Below are positions 18,900-28,167 of a stretch of DNA of 64,000 nucleotides, piece after piece. Location: contig NZ_MEIY01000001.1 in NCBI RefSeq assembly GCF_001752365.1, forward strand, positions 3,342,564 to 3,406,563. The letters run 5' to 3'. The number at the start of each line of letters is the position of its first letter. Within the stretch, counting starts at the first letter, position 1. The DNA is from Marinobacter sp. X15-166B. GTDB lineage: Bacteria; Pseudomonadota; Gammaproteobacteria; Pseudomonadales; Oleiphilaceae. The notes under the pieces are model-generated. The model was not told the origin of the DNA, made no database searches, and saw nothing but the letters and a program-made list of their open reading frames with translations. Made by a program: the position numbers and the translations under genes.

Positions 18900-20270
18900 C
18901 TACCGGTTGCGCTCACTTAACTTACGAGCCAATGGAAATCTTTCAAACTGGCTGCGTTCGGCGTTGGTTAATTGTTCACTCTCATCAAGTTTCAATTTAA
19001 CTAACGATAAAACAGTAACAGACAGGCCCCCAAAAAAATACCATTCATAACTTTTTAATCCATAACTTGCAAAGCTAAATAAAAAATTCATTAACAGCCA
19101 GACTTGCATTGCCTCCACACATCTAAACACAAAGTCATCTTTTGATAGATATCTTCGAGCCAATCTCCCCGCACCTATAAAATTTTTTATCATAGCCATT
19201 AGATATAAAACAAAAAATAATAAACCGATTAGCCCGATCTCTTGCCAAATTTCCGCCCATAGAATATGCGAGACCTGGTTGACACCACGGACATTCCAAT
19301 TCGCCTCCATTGAAGTGCCCAAACCATGCCCTATAATTGGGCGGTTCATTGCAACTTCAAAATCATCAAACCACCCCTGAATGCGTCCTGTAGCACTTGC
19401 AGACTGTCGTGCATCATCACTAACTATCGATAAATAACGGTCCTTTTGAATTTCACTAAGATTCATGAAGACAAAGATTACTACCAGCCCCCCTAATACC
19501 AATAATAACAACTTTCGGCTGCTTTTGATCCAAATCCCGAGAGCGATAATGCCCAACGCAAGAATACCAGAGCGGGAAAGCGTTAAAACCATGGTATACA
19601 TTAATAAAGAAATCAATACCAGATATAAAAAAAATGCTTTTTTATTAATTTGTGAAAAGACGTAATGTAAAAAGGGTATAACTGTCGCAATTACAAATGC
19701 TAATCCATTAGGATTGATGATATCCGATGGAGCTCCGGAGAGCCGAGACGCAAACTCTCCCCCACCCAAGTGAGTTTTAGATCCAAGATAGCCGGTGGTG
19801 AGATGAAGCATAAGTGGTTCAATAACTCTTATTAAGTTGCACACCACAAACACAATGATTGTTAACTTCAACCGCCGTTCGCCAATTACCAGGTTGACGG
19901 TGAAAAAGTAAAAAATTGCTCCCTTAATAAATGCGATTAGACCGGTATTAATAACTGACCCTGGCCATTGAACGAGTGGAAGGGAAACTATTGCGTATAT
20001 GAATATAGCTAACAGGTACTTAGACGCATCATCCAATCTGAAAATGTTGGTGAACTTAGATGATAGTATTAAAAAAGTTATAAGCCCAACCAGTATCAAA
20101 TCAAACCTAATAACCCCTAGGGGCGGAAAACGAGCGGGAAGATGCAGAAAGAAACTGACAAGATAAATCATGAAAAGGGTAAAGGCTAAATGACTATCCG
20201 TCAAAGCAGCATTTTGGGGAAAAGGGTTGTTTAACGGCCTCTGTGATTTTGTAGCGGTAACATTAGTCAT
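18900..20270 (-). CDS. O-antigen ligase/polymerase-type membrane protein (Wzy-like)
   Basis: A 456-residue membrane protein with about 11 hydrophobic segments. The large periplasmic loop carries GRIQGWFDDFEVAMNRPIIGHGLGTSMEANW and HILWAEIWQEIGLIGLLFF, the conserved pattern of the O-antigen ligase/polymerase superfamily. In this cluster, with a flippase and chain-length protein, it is most likely the polymerase that joins repeat units, although the ligase role cannot be excluded. The ATG overlaps the stop of the upstream glycosyltransferase (ATGA). Confidence 0.85.
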   Translation of the reverse strand: MTNVTATKSQRPLNNPFPQNAALTDSHLAFTLFMIYLVSFFLHLPARFPPLGVIRFDLILVGLITFLILSSKFTNIFRLDDASKYLLAIFIYAIVSLPLVQWPGSVINTGLIAFIKGAIFYFFTVNLVIGERRLKLTIIVFVVCNLIRVIEPLMLHLTTGYLGSKTHLGGGEFASRLSGAPSDIINPNGLAFVIATVIPFLHYVFSQINKKAFFLYLVLISLLMYTMVLTLSRSGILALGIIALGIWIKSSRKLLLLVLGGLVVIFVFMNLSEIQKDRYLSIVSDDARQSASATGRIQGWFDDFEVAMNRPIIGHGLGTSMEANWNVRGVNQVSHILWAEIWQEIGLIGLLFFVLYLMAMIKNFIGAGRLARRYLSKDDFVFRCVEAMQVWLLMNFLFSFASYGLKSYEWYFFGGLSVTVLSLVKLKLDESEQLTNAERSQFERFPLARKLSERNR

Positions 20271-21412
20271 CGTAGTACTTGCTCATACATCTGTTGGATT
20301 TGAGTGGCCGTATGCCTTACATCGAAACGCTCTACTGCCATAGGCATAAAATCCACAAATTCCTGTTTACTTCCACTTATACACTTTTTTATTCCGTTTG
20401 CTAGACTTGCCGCATCTTCTTTTTTAACGCGTATTGCAGGTGTGTCTTGAATAACCTCTCGCAAGCCCATACAATCACTAGCAATCAAAGGCACGCCCGC
20501 GCACAACGCCTCCATCGCTACTAACCCGCATGCCTCCCAGAGCGATGGCATTACGACTCCGTCACACCCCTTCATTGCGCCGGATACGTCAGAAATGAAT
20601 GGAATAAAATTGAAATTATTTGTAAGACATTGCCTTTCAACTTCAGCCATTTCTTCTCTAATAAAGGCACCTGAACCAAAACAAGCGACGTGAATATTAT
20701 CCAACCCATGACAATGCTTTAATATAGAGATTGCGTCAACTAAATACCTGAAACCTTTCTGGTTCATAAACCTGCCAAAAAATCCCAGTAAAACATCCGT
20801 TTCAGATAAATTTAACTCTGATTTTAGATTACTAGGTTCCGCCTTGTAAAAACGTTCTGCATTTACGCCGTTAACAATTACAACATGCTGCCTAACATTT
20901 AAATTAGGTAGCATTGCGTAAAGGTTTTTCTGGGCATCTATTGATACTGAGTGAACAACATCATATCGATTTAGAACAAACGTCAAGAGATGTTTTTTTA
21001 AAAAACCTGCTATCCCCAGAAACTGATTATCTTTTAGAATATCATGTGAAGTCATCAAGATAGGTATTTTGGAGAACTTGCCTGGGATCCAGGTTGATAA
21101 TGCCGATGTAAACCCATGTGCGTGTATTAAGTCAATCCTTCGTTTATTTAGCGCCCTTCTAACGGTTTTATAACAAGAGAGGGCCGCGTTTCCTTCGCTA
21201 GAAAACAAAAACCATTCGACTATTAAAGGCCCTATCTGACTTTTAAGACTCTCTAAGCCGCCCACGTCCGGACCAACCACAAAGAACCGGTAATTATCAT
21301 CAGGAAATGCTTTAATAAAGTATTCCAAGAATGTCCTGATACCACCTACCGGCCACCTGACCACTAACAATACACTTTTACAATGGTCTTGACTGATGTC
21401 GCTAATAATCAC
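20267..21412 (-). CDS. GT4-family glycosyltransferase
   Basis: A 381-residue retaining glycosyltransferase of GT-B fold. The acceptor half has WPVGGIRTFLEYF near residue 21. The donor half has GRFMNQKGFRYLVDAI (about 218) and the diagnostic E-x7-E loop PSLWEACGLVAMEALCAGVPLIASD (about 295-320). It starts with GTG, supported by AAGGA 8 bases ahead. It is coupled to the Wzy-like gene. The sugar added is unknown. Confidence 0.85.
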   Translation of the reverse strand: MIISDISQDHCKSVLLVVRWPVGGIRTFLEYFIKAFPDDNYRFFVVGPDVGGLESLKSQIGPLIVEWFLFSSEGNAALSCYKTVRRALNKRRIDLIHAHGFTSALSTWIPGKFSKIPILMTSHDILKDNQFLGIAGFLKKHLLTFVLNRYDVVHSVSIDAQKNLYAMLPNLNVRQHVVIVNGVNAERFYKAEPSNLKSELNLSETDVLLGFFGRFMNQKGFRYLVDAISILKHCHGLDNIHVACFGSGAFIREEMAEVERQCLTNNFNFIPFISDVSGAMKGCDGVVMPSLWEACGLVAMEALCAGVPLIASDCMGLREVIQDTPAIRVKKEDAASLANGIKKCISGSKQEFVDFMPMAVERFDVRHTATQIQQMYEQVLR

Positions 21413-22019
21413 TGCAGAAATCCTTTTTTTGCATCAATTATATCGATAAACCGACCGATATATTTTTAGTGGGCACTTCTAATACTCGAAATTAATTTAA
21501 ACCATTCAGTAAATTATGTTTGGCTTTCTATAAGGAGTCAACGCATAATCCATAATAATTCGTGACGCCAGACCGCGCAATCTTGATCTGCGTACGATAG
21601 TTTGGACAAATTATTAGCCTATCATCGATCGGACAAATAGTAGATTTTTTGATAGCAAGTGGCATTGCAATCCCCCGAAAAACAGGGAGCTAAGAAGTAG
21701 AATTTTCCGTAAGCTGCACGCAGAAAGATTCTGTATGAAAAAATCTCGTATTTCCGACAGCCAAATCCTGAAGAAAGCGGAGAGCGGTGTTCCAGTGCCG
21801 GAACTGTTTTATGAGCACAGTATGAGCAGCGAGACTCCGATGTCATGACCACGCTACTGTGCGTATAAACCCTATTAAATGACAATCCCAGCATGGAGAT
21901 TTAATAAATCTTTACAGATAAATGACCTCAACAACAAGATTGACAAGTAATTCATTCGTTATTCGAGACTAAATTTAAAAAATCTTAGCCACCAATTAAC
22001 TATCTTAAGGACTAACCAC
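21413..22019. other. 607-base gap within the glycosyltransferase run
   Basis: Apart from the IS3 relic noted separately, I see no gene, RNA or convincing hairpin. The gap separates two groups of minus-strand genes that otherwise nearly touch, which fits an old insertion site. Confidence 0.5.
21735..21848 (+). pseudogene. IS3-family transposase OrfA relic
   Basis: The 37 codons translate as MKKSRISDSQILKKAESG followed by VPVPELFYEHSMSSET, then stop. This is the start of the helix-turn-helix OrfA of IS3-family elements, whose usual form is K-x-S-R-F-x-x-x-QI...AE-x-G...ELCREHGMS. The expected TFYKWR continuation is degenerate, and no OrfB or terminal repeat is visible. It is a small decayed fragment on the opposite strand to the flanking genes. 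Confidence 0.75.
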
Positions 22020-23018
22020 TTAAATTGACGACAGTAGCCTAATCAACTTTTTTCGAGATCGTTGCCACTCATTCTCTTTATTCAACTTTAATCTCTGTAT
22101 CTTTTGTCTCAACATTTCTAAGTTACCTATTGAGTATTCTATTGCCTTCTTTATTGCTCCTGGATCGTGATCGGTAATAACGACTGACGTACCATAAAAC
22201 TCTCTAAGCGCTATGGTGTTAGAGGTAATTAGTGGTTTTCCCACACTCATAGCTTCATACCCACCACATACAAGACACCACTCTGCCGAAGTTAAGACCA
22301 TAATGATATCCACACTATTTAACAAGTTTATGTATGCATCATCATTTACAAACCCAGTTAAAATTACGTTACCTGGGATAGCATCTTTATCAAGACCAGC
22401 TTTATTGTAATTACCGGTAATAAAAACTTTACAATCTTTCTCCAGAAGGCGCCCGCATTCAATTACTTCGCGATAAGGCTCGTCGTTAGAGTACGTACAT
22501 ATATAGAGAATATTTATTCTGCCCTTTTTAAAGGCATAACCGGGATATTGAACACTATTAAACTCTGGAATTTTATCTGCAAGAATAAAGCTTCGCCCGC
22601 CTTTCTTTTCAACATGCTCCTTCAGATAATTATTAGTAACTATGGTCAAATCTGCAAGTTTAATACTAATTTCACTACAAGCTACAACAAACCAAATAGC
22701 AGGATTTATAGAAAATCTCTTGCCCAGTCGAAAATTAGTATGGCGATCTACAACCAACTTGTACCCGAACACAAATTTAAGCAAAGCCGCAAGGCATGCA
22801 AGAATTCGAGAAGGGTTCTGGACAATAATTATTGAACTTCGCTTTATATAAAGCACCTTGACAGTTTTGATTGAGTTGACTAAATGTCTTAAAACGAACT
22901 TGTTAGTTGATTTGATATAAAAGTACTGTGCACATAATGCCTTAGCCAATTCTTTTGAACGCCGGTGATCTTCCCAAGTGATCCAGCATATTTCTTTATC
23001 CATATTTAGTTTTGCCAT
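22020..23018 (-). CDS. glycosyltransferase, GT-B fold
   Basis: A 332-residue glycosyltransferase. It has a Rossmann-like N-terminal half (ITWEDHRRSKELAKAL) and a C-terminal half with FVNDDAYINLLNSVDIIMVLTSAEWCLVCGGYEAMSVGKPLITSN. This matches the donor-binding loop of GT4-type enzymes, with Cys-Gly-Gly-Tyr-Glu in place of the more usual E-G-x-x-x. The start overlaps the end of the upstream ATP-grasp gene by 23 bases. Acceptor and donor are unknown. Confidence 0.75.
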   Translation of the reverse strand: MAKLNMDKEICWITWEDHRRSKELAKALCAQYFYIKSTNKFVLRHLVNSIKTVKVLYIKRSSIIIVQNPSRILACLAALLKFVFGYKLVVDRHTNFRLGKRFSINPAIWFVVACSEISIKLADLTIVTNNYLKEHVEKKGGRSFILADKIPEFNSVQYPGYAFKKGRINILYICTYSNDEPYREVIECGRLLEKDCKVFITGNYNKAGLDKDAIPGNVILTGFVNDDAYINLLNSVDIIMVLTSAEWCLVCGGYEAMSVGKPLITSNTIALREFYGTSVVITDHDPGAIKKAIEYSIGNLEMLRQKIQRLKLNKENEWQRSRKKLIRLLSSI

Positions 23019-24171
23019 CGCCAGCCAACCCTTTTTGTTTCTTGTTGATCAACAATCCATACTGACTAAATGCTTCGAGAACTTTCTTATTCTTAAGTAT
23101 GGGACCACATGCCTGTTCGAGGTCGACATTGTCATAGTTTGAATTAATTTCGACGATTACCGGGCCTTCGACGGTAATGGCAATATCCATCCCTAACAAC
23201 TTATAAAAATCAAATTCAGTCTGCACCCTTCTTGCCAACTGTATTACCTCGTCCCATTGTGGAACATTGTATCCACTAAACGTAAAATTAGAGGTGGGAT
23301 GATTTGTGTATTTAGTACCATTACGGTCGTACCCTATCTTTGCGAGCACACCTTCCTCAATTAAAACACACACACAAATACCACCTTGGCTTAAGTTGTC
23401 TATTTTGCTCTTGCCAGTTCCAAACCTTATATATGCCCCAATAATAAGTACCTCCTGGTTTGGTAATAATAATGTGACAACTCTAACAGTGTTGACAGAG
23501 TGAGAAATAAAATTTAGTTTATCATCTTGATTTAGGAACTTTTGTACGATCAATTTACTTTCGGAACTTTCTGTACTGATATTTATCGAACTCTGACCTT
23601 TTAAGGCGAGAACTTCATTATTGCTATCAAATTCTATGTAAATGATACCCGCGCCACCTTTACCGTCCACTGGCTTAACGATCAGTTTATCTGTTAATGC
23701 TCGCTTACACATGACATCCAACACATGTTCTAGTAAAGCCTGTCCCTTCGGGATAATACTGATGATTTCAGGGGTTTCGATGCCTTTTGCCTGGCATAAT
23801 GAGTAATTAATCGACTTGTCTCTAAAAACTATTTCGTATTCTTTCGGTTGTAACATCTTTCTTAAAGCTTTTCTTTGATACGGATCATAGTTAGATCCGT
23901 AATAATAGTGCCAATCGGATTTAGGTTTTTCCCAAAGTCGACAACTGCTGTAATTAGCGGGATAGTACTTCAATATAAAGTGGATATATAAGAAATCGTA
24001 GATCACCAAATGCTTAGGTCTTCGACACTCTTTCCAATTGACGTTCCAAAAACAATACGGAAGTGCAAAGAAGCGAATAATACGTCGAAAAATTGGATTA
24101 ATATGCATTAACGCCAAATCACCCAAGCTTTTCACTTTATCGTAAGCCCTCTCCAAATTATTATGCGTCAC
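22996..24171 (-). CDS. sugar-transfer associated ATP-grasp protein
   Basis: An ATP-grasp protein of about 391 residues. It resembles the group found beside sugar transferases in surface-polymer loci. LIVKPVDGKGGAGIIYIEF (about residue 173) is the ATP-binding lysine and glycine loop. GMDIAITVEGPVIVEINSNYDN near the end carries the metal-binding residues. The N-terminal 110 residues are Trp/Tyr-rich and specific to this group. The start is uncertain: I chose GTG, which has GGGGT 8 bases ahead, over a TTG six codons upstream. It probably ligates a carboxylate to an amine in the polymer or precursor. Confidence 0.7.
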   Translation of the reverse strand: MTHNNLERAYDKVKSLGDLALMHINPIFRRIIRFFALPYCFWNVNWKECRRPKHLVIYDFLYIHFILKYYPANYSSCRLWEKPKSDWHYYYGSNYDPYQRKALRKMLQPKEYEIVFRDKSINYSLCQAKGIETPEIISIIPKGQALLEHVLDVMCKRALTDKLIVKPVDGKGGAGIIYIEFDSNNEVLALKGQSSINISTESSESKLIVQKFLNQDDKLNFISHSVNTVRVVTLLLPNQEVLIIGAYIRFGTGKSKIDNLSQGGICVCVLIEEGVLAKIGYDRNGTKYTNHPTSNFTFSGYNVPQWDEVIQLARRVQTEFDFYKLLGMDIAITVEGPVIVEINSNYDNVDLEQACGPILKNKKVLEAFSQYGLLINKKQKGLAGDGKTKYG

Positions 24172-24261
24172 AGCACTACCCCATAACAATACATAATTGA
24201 ATTATAGTTACTCCTTAGGTTACCGTCCATTAACAATCAACTATCGGGTCGCTATTACACT

Positions 24262-25287
24262 TTACTCTACTTTAAAAACAGCAATTTTTTCAGGGGCTTT
24301 AGATAAAAGGGGAAATCCTTTCTGGTTGACTTGGCCGTTTTCGTTGATAACATATAAATATATAGGCTGGGAGTCAGATAAATAATCAGTTTTGTACTCG
24401 AAGCTTATTTCATTATCATTCCAGCTTCTGGGTGAAACAATTTCCGATACTATTCCTTCTTTCCATTCGCTAGAATTGGATAGTTCAACCCTTGCCTGGC
24501 TTTCAGATATGTAGATGTCATCAAAACCAAAAACCATGTGGTCATAACGTCCGGAAATATTTGCCGCAAAACCAATTTGTCCAACCGTTAATCCTTTTGT
24601 TACATTTGATTTTTTAAAATCGTCTACAGCAATAACTGTTTTGCCGTTTACCTTTATTACCATTTTATTAGTATTAGAATTAAACCAAGCGTCAAACTTA
24701 TTCCAAGTTCCAACCTCTCCTTGCCACTTCCCCCATTTTACAAAGCCTTGAGGATCGATATCCTTCCTCCAATATACTGCGTGCATCTGCGTCCAGGCCA
24801 TTCGGGTGTGTTTTCCGTTAGAGTCGTCCCATACTCTCAAAAATTTATTCGAACCACCAAACTCATTGGGGTCGCTCAAAGGCTTGAACCACCAAGAGAC
24901 AAACAAAGTTTCATTGCTACGACCTTTTAGATCCGTCGGCCAACCTAACGTGGTTGATCCAGTTCCTCTATACACAACTTCATCTTCCCCTCTTTTTAAG
25001 TCCCGACCGCTATAATTAGTTTGTAAACCACCTTTACTGAATTTTTGACTCCATACCTCGTTTTGGTCAAGTAACACAGGCGCAGACAAGCGCTCCATCA
25101 GAAAAGAAGCGTCAGCACTGTCACGTAGGATAAAATCAAACCGGGGATTCCCAAAACCACTCCCCAATACGCGAATAACAGTTCCTTTCTGAGGATTACC
25201 TTTAATAACTGAAATTTCGGGGGAAGCGTAGGTAATGGGTGTAATGAATGACGTAAAAACTAAAATAATCAACTTTCTAAAACGCAT
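24262..25287 (-). CDS. secreted beta-rich protein, possibly polysaccharide-binding or lyase-like
   Basis: A 341-residue protein with a Sec signal peptide (MRFRKLIILVFTSFITPITYA, cleaved about residue 21). GTVIRVLGSGFGNPRFDF (about 35-52) looks like an IPT/TIG-type strand pair. Then SWWFKPLSDPNEFGGSNKFLRVWD and GQIGFAANISGRYDHMVFGFDDIYIS resemble the concanavalin-like jelly-roll seen in some polysaccharide lyases and lectins. I cannot identify catalytic residues. It sits among the EPS genes, so trimming or binding of the exported polymer is a fair guess. An AGAGGTGACC site lies ahead of the ATG. Confidence 0.55.
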   Translation of the reverse strand: MRFRKLIILVFTSFITPITYASPEISVIKGNPQKGTVIRVLGSGFGNPRFDFILRDSADASFLMERLSAPVLLDQNEVWSQKFSKGGLQTNYSGRDLKRGEDEVVYRGTGSTTLGWPTDLKGRSNETLFVSWWFKPLSDPNEFGGSNKFLRVWDDSNGKHTRMAWTQMHAVYWRKDIDPQGFVKWGKWQGEVGTWNKFDAWFNSNTNKMVIKVNGKTVIAVDDFKKSNVTKGLTVGQIGFAANISGRYDHMVFGFDDIYISESQARVELSNSSEWKEGIVSEIVSPRSWNDNEISFEYKTDYLSDSQPIYLYVINENGQVNQKGFPLLSKAPEKIAVFKVE

Positions 25288-25728
25288 TGCCAGGTCACCT
25301 CTGAGAGTTAATATCGTGCCATTTTTACATATCGAGACGCTTTAAAACAAGACCGGAGGACACAAACCATTTGTGCTTAATAGTATCCATATGCATAACT
25401 CGCTGTTTTTTTTATTATTTTATTTTCATACCGATTACGCTAGATAATTACTAATTGTTCACCACCTTGTTATAGCTTGTCTTTTAGAGTAATTTGTGAA
25501 ACAAAAAGACAGGTCACTTAACAACGTATTTGGTTAAAAGGCTGTAAATCAGTTGAACATGCGACTTTGTGTTCAATAAAATCAAGAAGCTAGGTTAACC
25601 GTCTGAAAATCAAGTGTACTCAACACTGATGCATCGGTGGCGTTGCCGATCGGTAATAGATATTCCAAGATTTTGATATCTGGGAACCGCCCTCTTCCAT
25701 AGTTTAGACTGGTTAAATCGACGCTCCT
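25288..25728. other. AT-rich gap of 441 bases between EPS genes
   Basis: I see no open frame, tRNA or clear hairpin here. A T8 run occurs near 25409. It separates the secreted-protein gene from the frameshifted ligase gene and may hold the promoter of the former. Confidence 0.4.
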
Positions 25729-27113
25729 TTAATTTTCGGGTCTGTAAAAGCTTTGAATTGGCCGAAACTTACCATTAGCCTCTCGCGGTATATCAAATAC
25801 TTCTTTTATTTTTATTTCGATATCATACCCTAGTCTTTCTCTCGCCTCATTGTAGATCATTTGACGATACACGCTACTATATTCTGTTGTCGGAACCACT
25901 AGTATTTGAACATCTCCACCTGATGACTGGGTCAACTGGGCCAACTTGATATGTTTATCACCACTGAAAATAGAGGCCAATCTGCTTATAGCCCTTCCGT
26001 CCTTTGTATATATATAATCGTCTATACGCCCTTCTAGGTGCGATATAACGGGGAATGAGGAGTGACAGTCAGCGCTCTGATCCCCAAGGTTCACACTGTC
26101 GCCGACTCTGTAACGGATAAGGGGCATAGCCTGACTTAATAAACTTGTGGTGACTAATTCACCCTCCTTTCCATTTCTCCTTCCGGCATTTGGCAATACC
26201 TCAACTACGGCGTGCTCCGGATGAAAGTGCATAATGCCATTTGGACATTGTGAGGCAAAAAACGCCATTTCAGTACAGCCGTATTGATCAACTACCGGAC
26301 AACTAAATGCCTTTTGAATTACTTGTCTCTGGTAAGGGAGCAGTGTTTCCGCCGTTGTTATAATAACGTTTGGCTTAAGGATCGATAAATTATTGTCAAC
26401 AATATATTTAGAAACTCTGGCTATACTTGACGGATGCCCAAAAATTTCTCTAGGTTTAAAATCAACGATTTTATCTACGTAATATCCAACATTGTCATCT
26501 GAGAGGTGATAACCAGACATCAACAGATTATTTTGAATAATATCGTATCTCCAATATGGAGGTTTTTTCTGCGATCCTGGAACGACCACCCGGCCCAAAA
26601 AAGTGACTCGACCACTCCTTTTTCCAACACCGTACCACCCTCTTAACCTGGAAAAGAATGCATAGTGTTTCCTTCTGGTGCTTTTTTCGCAATAGATGGT
26701 TAAAGGCGTCCCTGTACTACCACTAGTACTGTAGGAGTGGAGACGTTTTTTTTGAAACGGGTGGAGATGAACTGTCCTGGGTTATCTCTTATTTCATCCT
26801 TTTCAAGGATGGGAAAGTGTGACAGATCACTGATTCCTTTGATGTCGTTTGCTGTGATTTTCTCTTGTTCAGCCCAGGTTTGGTAGAAAGGGACTGTATT
26901 GATCGCATGCCGCAGGATAGGGATCAACTCCCGTTCTTGATATGCGTCCATTTCATCTGTGTTATAATTTTGCGTTTTGGATAATAAACTTTCATAGCGT
27001 TGAGTGCCTGGGCCATATCGCTCGATATACAAGGAGAGGCCATAAACTGATACAAGAATATTTTGCACCATTACTGGGGAAGCTAGATACAGCCTTGAGA
27101 GCCATGGACTCAC
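25729..27113 (-). pseudogene. PaaK/CapK-like adenylate-forming ligase, frameshifted
   Basis: The N-terminal 139 residues (to RFKKNVSTPTV) are in one frame and the rest, from TSGSTGTPLTIYC, in another. The P-loop TSGSTGTPL and the later DQYGCTEMAFFASQCPNG and RYRVGDSVNLG blocks identify the phenylacetate-CoA ligase/CapK group, which activates carboxylates as acyl-adenylates. The shift maps to a run of eight A (26746-26753, minus reading). With nine A the joined reading is FKKKRLHSYSTSGSTGTPL, which fits the family well. The start chosen is GTG with GGAGG 5 bases ahead. Whether the shift is biological or technical is open. Confidence 0.8.
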
Positions 27114-27231
27114 TGCCACCTCCGGTCAGAAAAGAACGTTGATGGTCGATAGTTAATAATCCCGTGCGAAATATTCCAGCCCAAGACATCCCTAACAGTT
27201 AGGTTACGCAGCTTCACCAATGTTTTATTCC

Positions 27232-28122
27232 TCATACTCGCCGCACCAATAATTTCACCAGGCTCCTCCATCCCCGAGTGTAAGAGGCATCATGCTTAAT
27301 GGCTTTCATGATGTCTGAAAAAGGTTCTGAAAAGGATTTTTCTGCGCTGGCGATGGCCATGCCCCGGCTGATGTACATGTCCGCTCTGGCCCGCGCTTTC
27401 AGGGTACGTGTAATTCGGTTGGGGTTGTTTTTCAGAAATTTATCCAGAATTCGGAACCCGTTTTCATACCGTCCCCGATAGTTTTTGGACATCTGGCCGG
27501 GCCAGATTCGATACGTATAGGTTTGTTCGGGGCAAAATTCGAACTTCCAGTTTATCGAGTACCTCAACCATAAATCCCAGTCGATCCCCATCGGCAGGCT
27601 TTCGTCAAAGCTACCGTCCCACTCGACACACTCCCGCCTGATCACGGCCGTACCAAATGGAATGGAATTTCTGATAACCAAATGGTCGGTAATAAAGCCC
27701 GTATGCCCGGCGGTGTGGCTACGCCGATAGAAGAGTGGTTGGTCATGCCCGTCCATAAACGCCACATCGCTGTATACCACTCCAACCTTGGGGTCGCTGA
27801 ATTTGGGCATCTGGAGCTCGAGCTTATCAGGCGACCACACGTCATCTGCGTCGCAAAAAGCCAAAAATTCACCTTTGGCCTCGGTAATGCCGAGGTTTTT
27901 TGCTTTGGGCTGGCCCCGATTGGCGGTAACGACAACGCGCACCCTGCTGTTGCCCTTAAATTCACTTAACCTGGCAGCAGTACCGTCGGTGGACCCGTCA
28001 TCGATCACGATCACTTCAATATTCTGCCACGTTTGCGCCAATACCGATCTGACTGCGTCAGCGACATACTCACCCATATTGTATGTGGCAATGATCACAC
28101 TGACTAACGGTTGATTGCTCAT
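27232..28122 (-). CDS. GT2-family glycosyltransferase
   Basis: An inverting glycosyltransferase of 296 residues. It opens with VSVIIATYNMGEYVADAVRSVL. The metal-binding region is ASN-free but has FCDADDVWSPDKLE (about residues 85-98, DxD-type). A helix-rich C-terminus follows. The ATG was preferred over a TTG seven codons upstream because the family normally begins just before VSVIIATYN. The donor sugar is unknown. It lies between the frameshifted ligase and a deacetylase. Confidence 0.88.
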   Translation of the reverse strand: MSNQPLVSVIIATYNMGEYVADAVRSVLAQTWQNIEVIVIDDGSTDGTAARLSEFKGNSRVRVVVTANRGQPKAKNLGITEAKGEFLAFCDADDVWSPDKLELQMPKFSDPKVGVVYSDVAFMDGHDQPLFYRRSHTAGHTGFITDHLVIRNSIPFGTAVIRRECVEWDGSFDESLPMGIDWDLWLRYSINWKFEFCPEQTYTYRIWPGQMSKNYRGRYENGFRILDKFLKNNPNRITRTLKARARADMYISRGMAIASAEKSFSEPFSDIMKAIKHDASYTRGWRSLVKLLVRRV

Positions 28123-28167
28123 ACACCCGTACCCTGTTGTCAAAAATCCATTTGTTCTAAAATCAAA

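Noticed and set aside
21622..21894. A 90-codon minus-strand open frame in the gap
   Set aside because: It is antisense to the IS3 OrfA relic and has no recognisable motif.
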